From Cymodocea nodosa (taxonomy: Eukaryota; Streptophyta; Magnoliopsida; Alismatales; Cymodoceaceae): DNA of 64,000 bases. Below the pieces are notes generated by a model. It saw nothing but the letters and a program-made list of their open reading frames with translations. It had not been told where the DNA came from and did no database searches. The stretch spans positions 2,616,501-2,680,500 of the forward strand of contig JAZBRI010000003.1 of assembly GCA_036874045.1 (NCBI GenBank), written 5' to 3'. A program made the translations under genes and the position numbers. Shown piece after piece: positions 46,993-64,000 of this stretch (positions are counted from its first letter, which is position 1; every line of letters begins with the position of its first letter).

Positions 46993-48248
46993 AACCAATG
47001 TTTGTGGGTAGGAGGACAATGAATTTTAAAGCATGTTACGCACGGACATATACATATACATATACATATAGGTAAATAATCAGATGATGCCAAAGTCTGT
47101 TGTCTCCGTTCTTCCCTCCTCTCCCACAGCCACTGCTACCAACGGATGCCATCTTATCAACGATTATGCTGTCATCTGTATTTGCTATTACTGTAAATGT
47201 TTTTATTTACTGTGATTTACGTTATTAGTTTACATGACTGTCTTGTATGACGTCGTTCATTACAAACACGGAGTATACATAGAAATCTTTACATCCAAGC
47301 TTAGATCTTACTATACTGATCATTATCATTCTGTTATAAAATATTTATTGACAAAGAAAGATGTTAAGTTTAAATTAATTAGATAGATTCTATTACTACA
47401 AAAGTTTGACCTAAACATTAGAGATGAAAAAAAAGATATGAGAATGCTGTTGTTGATCATTTATCTCAATTAATCATATCGCCTACAGATCTACCAATAA
47501 ATGATATTTTCCTTGATGAATAAATATTTATTATCAATTTAATATCTTAATATGTAAACATAATCAATTATTTGACCATCAGATTGATACTTCTAGATCA
47601 TCAAAAGAGAGAAGAAAATTCTTATTACGAGTTAGAAACTTCTCAAGGTATCGGTGGAAAATGAAAGGAGACCAAAACGTGAAACGATCACCCACCTTTT
47701 TTTTCTTTTGGTTCATTGACTCAGATTGTCTAGACCAGATAAGTGACGCAACTTCAGACTGTCAATTTTGGAAGATGACAATGAAGGATTGAAAATAAAT
47801 TATACGCAGGACCTAATATTATATACGGTTTCCTCCTATCCGAAGCCTGATCCATTCTCAAGTCTAGTTGTGATGTACAGGACACAATCGTTGGCAGCCG
47901 AGGGAGAGCAGCGGACGGCCACAAATAACAGAGACTTTCGTAATCTATCCTATTGATACCCGCTAGACCATCTCGGAGGCTCGTAAAAGTGGTATTTTAT
48001 TACAACCTAATCCTTAAGCCCGAAGAAACGTCTTTTCATAAACTGAAACATATAATTTGTTTGGAAACAACAACAACCTCACGACAAGATTACATGCCCC
48101 GCAAACCATAAAACAAGAAATCGATTTCTTACCAAAACTTGGGCCTGATCGGTTCGGTTCGGTTCGACAGGAAGGGTTTCCTTCGCATAGACTACAAGTA
48201 CCGCGCAAAGAAATGCAATCAATCACAAAGGGCGGCAGCAAAAGAGTT
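46993..48248. other. Convergent spacer between the oxidoreductase and PFP
   Basis: 3' UTR of the oxidoreductase probably reaches about 47300 and includes an (ACATAT)n run at 47045-47075. 47300-48000 is AT-rich with nothing recognised. 48000-48248 is probably the 3' UTR of minus-strand PFP. Confidence 0.45.
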
Positions 48249-63692
<15,444 letters not shown>

Positions 63693-64000
63693 TGGATCCA
63701 GATCGCCGAGGAGGAGGAGGAGGAGGAGGAGGGCGACCCTGGGTTGTTCGTTGCGGCGCTGGGTCGTCTGTATGCACATATATATATATATATACGTGTT
63801 TGTCAACCGACAAGCCAACAAACAAGAAATGGGCGGCGACAGTACTTTATTGGAGCGCAGCCGACAAGCGGGATGGGGACTTGGTGCGGTGGGAGAAACC
63901 TGCATGCTCAGGGAAGGGCATGCGCAACCAGAAACGGCCGCCACGTCTCCGTCGTGCTCTCACGATCTTCCCGCGGTCATTTTATGCAACGAAAGAATAA
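63693..64000. promoter_or_regulatory. PFP leader and proximal promoter
   Basis: Upstream of the minus-strand ATG: a (GGA)n tract at about 63705-63730 and a (TA)n run at about 63777-63794, 85-100 bases from the start codon, which could lie at the core promoter. The remainder to the window edge is GC-rich. Confidence 0.4.

Overview
This window is nuclear DNA from a flowering plant, most likely a monocot. First exons are GC-rich while introns and spacers are AT-rich, the genes are intron-rich, and the proteins are plant families (LRP1/SHI-type factor, MORN-repeat PIP5K, plant SEC31, PPi-dependent phosphofructokinase beta). The species cannot be read from the sequence alone. Every exon boundary below was placed by eye, using GT-AG sites, reading-frame phase and recalled family protein patterns; no alignment was run.

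Layout. 1-1030: a decayed PIF/Harbinger transposase. 3391-7134 (+): PIP5K, 8 exons. 8888-9994 (-): an LRP1/SHI-related factor with a damaged zinc finger. 11510-12243 (-): a phospholipase A2-like protein, 2 exons. 13267-14835 (+): a conserved plant protein of unknown function, 4 exons. 15235-38163 (-): SEC31, the COPII outer-coat protein, 23 exons over about 23 kb, with introns full of RTE, L1, copia and SINE remains. 39900-46992 (+): an enone oxidoreductase-like quinone oxidoreductase whose third intron holds a near-complete antisense Ty1/copia element (41283-46627, two 193-bp LTRs). 48249-63692 (-): PFP beta subunit, 16 exons, with a decayed tandem copy of one exon and a Tourist-like MITE in its introns.

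The genes do not form a pathway or cluster. They are housekeeping and regulatory loci: phosphoinositide signalling, organ-development transcription, lipid hydrolysis, ER-to-Golgi transport, carbonyl reduction and cytosolic glycolysis. Neighbours are arranged divergently (11510-12243 with 13267-14835; SEC31 with the oxidoreductase) or convergently (the unknown gene with SEC31; the oxidoreductase with PFP).

I see no operon-like system, defence island or CRISPR array. The most interesting features are small-scale: repeated local tandem duplications, two of which copied exon sequence together with splice sites; an LRP1 homologue that has lost two cysteines of its zinc finger while the rest looks maintained; and an in-frame, stop-free 99-nt intron in that same gene.
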